DNA of 64,000 nt from Platynereis dumerilii (Eukaryota > Annelida > Polychaeta > Phyllodocida > Nereididae). Both the position numbers and the translations under genes were made by a program. Within the stretch, counting starts at the first letter, position 1; the number at the start of each line of letters is the position of its first letter. Below are positions 59,599-64,000 of the stretch, piece by piece. A model generated the notes under the pieces. It saw nothing but the letters and a program-made list of their open reading frames with translations. It made no database searches and was not told the DNA's origin. The stretch lies in contig JAPTHN010000007.1 in NCBI GenBank assembly GCA_026936325.1, positions 23,213,974-23,277,973 on the forward strand, written 5' to 3'.

Positions 59599-62500
59599 CT
59601 AAAGAAATACACTTAGTAAAGAACCTTATAGTTCTAAATTGAACCGTTTTGTTGTATTATAGAACTTTGGAGATTCATGAGGATCCCTGAGCCCCAGATA
59701 AAAAAAAAATTTTCCACTTTAAACTTTGTTTCCAGTTAGAACCCTCTAAGGCAAGAACCTTCCATGGAAAGTTAAAGTTTTCGGACTGTCTAAAATGTTG
59801 TGCGCATTACTTTTTACCAAACATAAAATCTCTTTAATTTATACTGACTTGTCTCCTTGGGAGGAACGGTTGGAGCAGGACTGGTGACCTGTTGTTCCGT
59901 TTCTACATTTTCCTCCGTCGTCACTGGTTCTGATGGTTTCGTTGGTGCAGGTTTGACCATGGGAGTTATCACTGGAGTTTCACATGTGCTTCCTGAAATA
60001 ATGGATCAATATTGATTATGTAAATATATGATTTTCTTCAGCTTTTTTTCATTGTTTGGCTTCATATTGGAATCGTGATTTGTAAAAGCAGTTTGTTATT
60101 GCAGAGAGCGAGCCTTCGGAGATGGTTCTTGAATTAAAGTATATATCCAGAGGTTCACCTGTGAAGTCACCAACGCATACACATTTAGCGTCAGTGTCAG
60201 ACACCCCAAGGCATTGCCCTCCATTGTCGCACTTCAGGGTGTCACAAGGATTTATTTTAGGGGCTGGGGTGGCTGCCAACAGTTCACAAAGGGCTCCTGA
60301 AAATTAAAAGAATGCTGAGGCTGATGGTTGTTTGTCAAAGAGAAAATGGACACAGGCCGATTTGACACAGCAGATGTCAAAATCAGTGAAAATTATCTCA
60401 AGTAGTCATCTACTACTTTGGTTTTGAAATTTGAGTCCTGTAGACCTTTAATTTATTAATTCAATTCAATTGATCATGATTCATGAGTGAGGCAAAGCAA
60501 GATAACTTGTCCAGTTACCTTTGAAATCAGATGTGCACTTGCAAGCTGCTGCCCCTCCCTGTTCCACACAGATGCCTCCATTTTGACATGGGTTGTTGTC
60601 ACAAGGCTTTTTCTCTTCGGTCTGGCAGTCAGCTCCTGTCCAACCTGATTCAGAAAAAAGGATTTTTATTATAGTCAGCATAACTAAGCTCTGATTTATT
60701 GTGTAATGGTTCACAGAAAGAGATTTAAGTTCGGTGGAGATCTGTCTTGCAGATATTAATAGTACATAAATACAAGACGTAATATTTTGGGTGTCTCATG
60801 CTATGAAGAAGTGGTAACTCAGTTTCACGAAAATCTGTCTTGCAGTTATTGCAAAAATTCCACATACAGTTACAGTTTTTAGGGTGGCTAATGCCACGTA
60901 AGAATTCTTTAAAGTTTGGTTAAAATCTGTCCGTAGACATTGCATGAGTAAATAAGGTACATTTTGTATTGTATCTCTCCACAAAGCCTGCTAAGGACAC
61001 TTATGGTGAACTCTTTGGAATATAATAATTCAATTGGGTTTGTCTCATTAGCTCAACAGTAGACTTACTAATGTGATACACCTGAAATATTATTTTATGC
61101 CAAAACATGACCAAATGTTATCAATTCCACAATCTAAACTACAATGTGCAATTGTGCATCTCAGTATTATAGATACAGTGAGCAGCAAAGTGAGTGCATC
61201 CCTTTTCATATTACAAACTTTCAGGATTATGGATAACAGCTGACTTCACACTGTTCGCTGTCAATTTGCCTTCAAAGGTTATCAGTATAAAGTGTAAATT
61301 TAATAATACACCATGATTTAATGGTTACTGGTCATGGGGTATGTTTTGAGGGGAGTAGAAAAGGTTTTTTTCGTTTTCAACTGACCTTGCAAGCAGACCT
61401 TCTGACCAGTGGAGTCACACTCATAGTGACTTGTTTCAGATGGAGCAGGGCAGTGTGTGCCACAGTTTGTCCCATAATAGTCATCGCTGCACACCATGGA
61501 GGCTTCGAACACCAACCTACGCAAACATGGTAATGACAGTTAAGTAGGTAGAATAATACTAAAACATAGCATATTTTGTCACTACTACAAGTTATGAAGT
61601 TGTAACAAATTTTAAGTGGCAGTTTGGTGGTAGATTGATATGGGATTGCACTCTAGCTTCACATATTATAATATGGCATGAGGGCACGTTGAGAGGATAT
61701 GAAACAAAAAATGGTTTTAAAATGATAGCTAGAGTTCAACATTACCTAAAATTGGAATCTCTTCAAATATAACACATTGACGATTATGCTGTCCGTATTT
61801 TCAAACAAAGGTGGCTTGGAGTAAATTGTTAACTTGGCACATACATAGACCAACATAAATTTATAGGGGACATCTAAATTTTGGGGCGGGCATTATGGTT
61901 TCCTCAATGGGAAATTGTTTATTTCACAGCCGGGCATTTTTATTTTTAGTATGCAATGTTCTGAAATATTTGTTTCTTGATCAAACAGTGAAATGTTAAT
62001 CAAACAGTGAAATGTTAATTAACTCCATCCCATAGAAATATAAGACTGACTGCCAGATCATTTTTAAACCAAAACTAGGCAAAAATCATCTATATAAAAC
62101 AATTCCTATAGCCGCCCCTTCAATTTCCAAAGGTTGATCCATTACTTAGAATTTAGAAAATAATTTAGAATGAAGTGCTTTAAATCTAAATTAATCTAGT
62201 AGACTTACTTTGTTCTGTGTTTAGTGGTATACATTTGTTCAGGTTGTGTTTTCATTCTTTGGGTCAATGTATCCACATGGTCATTGCCACGCGCGAACAC
62301 GCCATGGTCATGGTCAAACACCACCACCTTGAAGTCAAACTCAGGCTGAAACATTTAAAATGCAAAATACAAATAATGTTTACACAAATGTTTATAAAGA
62401 TCAAAGAGAAAAGAAAATGTTTGAAAACAGGAATTTCAAAAGAAACTGCTATTTATGTAGGTAATCTCTTGTCAGGCTGGTAAAAAGTAAATGATTCACA

Positions 62501-63285
62501 TGGAAAAATAAATTACAGATTTTTTAAGCAAGTTTTCTGCTATGACATTTTAAAAGCTTTTTTTAAAGAAAATGTTCAGTGATAGACCATACAAGAAAAA
62601 CACCATCAATTGACTAAGTCAAATCATTTTATTTTAAGTCGTAAAAACAATTTTTGAACAATTGAGAATTTCTCCCCCATTTTATTATTTTCCAACTGCA
62701 TGGGCTAGATTTAATTAAAGGTAACAGAATCACATTTGACTTGGTAACAGAATCACACATTCTGCATGTCCAAAAGTTTAGTTTATGTTCACATGCGTAT
62801 ATGTCAGAAAAGATCTCAAAGTGAGGATTTTTTCCATCACATCTTTTGTAATAAATATATAGATCCATTACCATGGAATTCATTTTTTACTGTTGTTTCA
62901 GAAGAAAACATTTAACAAAATTGTTTGCTACTAATCTAAAACGGTTGTTAAAAGAAAATCTTTATTAGGCATTTTTGGTTGAATATCTACTTAAAATGAT
63001 CGCAGCTGAAAAGTGACCAGTTTCGGCAAATGTATTCCAAAAACTAATTTTTGAGTTTGTATAGGCCTTTGTGGCTTGGAATAAACGCATACAGAGCTAA
63101 TTGTTTAAAGTAGCCTTTTAATTATGAATGTGTCCATTGATCTACTTACCGGGAAGACAGTCTCGATTTTGAACACCAGAGGGTTTTTCAGGTTTGCTAT
63201 CGAAGAATCAAAAATGTTGAAATTTCGGTTCTTGATGGCAGTCGACTGGTACTTCCCAAACTGACATCTTGTTATGTCATTAGCT
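57910..63285 (-). CDS. MNNL-DSL-EGF-EGF-linker protein, copy 3, 5' part beyond the window and no intact fibrinogen domain
   Basis: Visible exons: 63150-63285 and 62209-62345 (second and third MNNL exons), 61386-61516 (DSL, one codon shorter), 60519-60644 (EGF1), 60159-60296 (EGF2), 59849-59992 (linker), then mini-exons 59521-59598, 59225-59308, 58877-58960, 58548-58631 and 57910-57993. All are open, with matching phases. The protein reads RCQFGKYQSTAIKNRN, DYYGTNCGTHCPAPSETSHY, NPCQNGGICVEQGG and CDTLKCDNGGQCLG. The signal-peptide and first MNNL exons should lie to the right of the window. Downstream, only a relic of the final fibrinogen exon (55062-55193) remains and its phase (0) does not fit a mini-exon donor (1), so the natural 3' end is unknown. 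It may be a decaying gene or may use exons not recognised here. Confidence 0.72.
60720..60950 (-). repeat. copy 3 version of the 90-bp intronic repeat
   Basis: Units with ATCTGTCTTGCAGATATT near 60737, 60830 and 60910 lie in the DSL-EGF1 intron, homologous to the longer array in copy 1. Confidence 0.6.
62346..63149 (-). other. copy 3 intron between MNNL exons
   Basis: AT-rich intron with no recognised repeat or exon. Confidence 0.55.
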
Positions 63286-64000
63286 CTGCAAAACCAATCA
63301 GTTATTTCAAACATGTACTGTTACTGACAAACGGTTAACAAAATACTTTCCATCCTTGACAGTGAATTTTTTAACAGAGTACATGTAACTGGGAGACCAA
63401 AATGGTCTCCCAGTGGACAGATTTGGTCTCCCAGTCATTGCCAAGTTGGTATCACGGGGAGAGCAATTTTCCCAGACGCTCTCATTAATTTAGCATTTAA
63501 TTTGTCATGATTCGTAATTCTTGGGTGCATTTGAAACGAGGCTTTCTTTTTCCATATCGCATAATATTGTTTACCATTGAACTTCTGCTGATGCCATTTT
63601 TCAGATTTTCAATTTCTATAAATTCAAAATATGTCTATTGTTTTGATGGAAAAATTAGAAGAATTCCTTAATTAGCAGTCAGCTCATCACACACAGCAGT
63701 TTTAAGTCCCTTTCCCAGCATGTCATTACACAAATACATCTTATATTATGGATCTTCAGCTGATTGATCCCCGGGGGGGGGGGGGGGGTACTTTGCGGAC
63801 TTTTGCATACGGATGCGCCACGGCAGTTTTGAAAACCAGAACCATTTTAATCCGGAAACTGCGCCAAAACCACAAACCATTTTAATCCTTCACTAAAATT
63901 TTTTGCAAACCAATTTAATCTTCATGGTTTTTAAACCATTTTAATCCTCTTTTGAAGCCGATTCTAACGGTACCAAACATGTTGGGGTTGCGAAAACCAG
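63286..64000. other. intron of copy 3 with the end of an unidentified repeat
   Basis: A small palindrome CTGGGAGACCAAAATGGTCT continuing CCCAG lies at about 63390-63415. From about 63765 a CCCC/poly-G junction begins sequence in which ACCATTTTAATCC recurs four times or so up to the window edge; it resembles the subterminal part of a DNA transposon. The first two exons of copy 3 were not found. Confidence 0.45.

Overview
The window is nuclear DNA of an animal, very probably a marine invertebrate. Genes are split by many GT-AG introns, introns are AT-rich and full of DNA-transposon debris, and the proteins resemble human orthologues about as closely as slow-evolving non-vertebrate bilaterians do. 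I cannot fix the phylum from the sequence alone.

Layout. (1) 1849-5230, plus strand: exons 2 to 7 of the mitochondrial ATP synthase gamma subunit gene (ATP5F1C). The transit-peptide exon was not found. (2) 10400-33988, minus strand: a complete 21-exon ELAPOR gene (KIAA1324/EIG121 family, endosome/lysosome-associated membrane protein), reconstructed as 1003 aa. (3) 34373-37485, plus strand: a complete 4-exon CFAP276 (C1orf194) gene, a ciliary microtubule inner protein, head to head with ELAPOR across a 384-bp shared promoter. As I recall, the same two genes are divergent neighbours on human chromosome 1p13. (4) 37834-46696, minus strand: a complete 13-exon gene for a secreted 570-aa protein with an unusual order of domains: signal peptide, Notch-ligand N-terminal (MNNL/C2) domain, DSL domain, two EGF domains, an acidic Pro/Thr linker and a C-terminal fibrinogen-related domain (FReD). 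(5) 46.7-51.35 kb and 55-64 kb, minus strand: two more tandem copies. Copy 2 has an intact front half (signal peptide to EGF1) and a decayed back. Copy 3 is intact from MNNL to the linker and carries a tandem array of 78-84-bp phase-1 linker mini-exons, but retains only a relic of the last FReD exon. Beside that relic lies a duplicated scrap of CFAP276, which shows that the duplication block included the CFAP276 3' end.

The rest is mostly repeats. There is a 5'-truncated LINE with an open reverse-transcriptase frame inside copy 1; hAT-type elements with exact 8-bp target duplications at 0.8-1.75 kb, 23.4-23.86 kb and 33.4 kb; a PIF/Harbinger element with a decayed transposase at 56-57 kb; a 2.6-kb TTA-flanked element hosting a nested hAT; tRNA-derived SINEs; a 145-bp satellite-like array; a 63-bp minisatellite of 13 copies; and a 90-bp intronic array shared by the three paralogues.

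The best candidate for something undescribed is the tandem MNNL-DSL-EGF-FReD family: a soluble Notch-ligand-like front fused to a lectin-like fibrinogen domain. Its DSL loop lacks the residues that canonical ligands use to touch Notch, and its linker has grown by serial mini-exon duplication.
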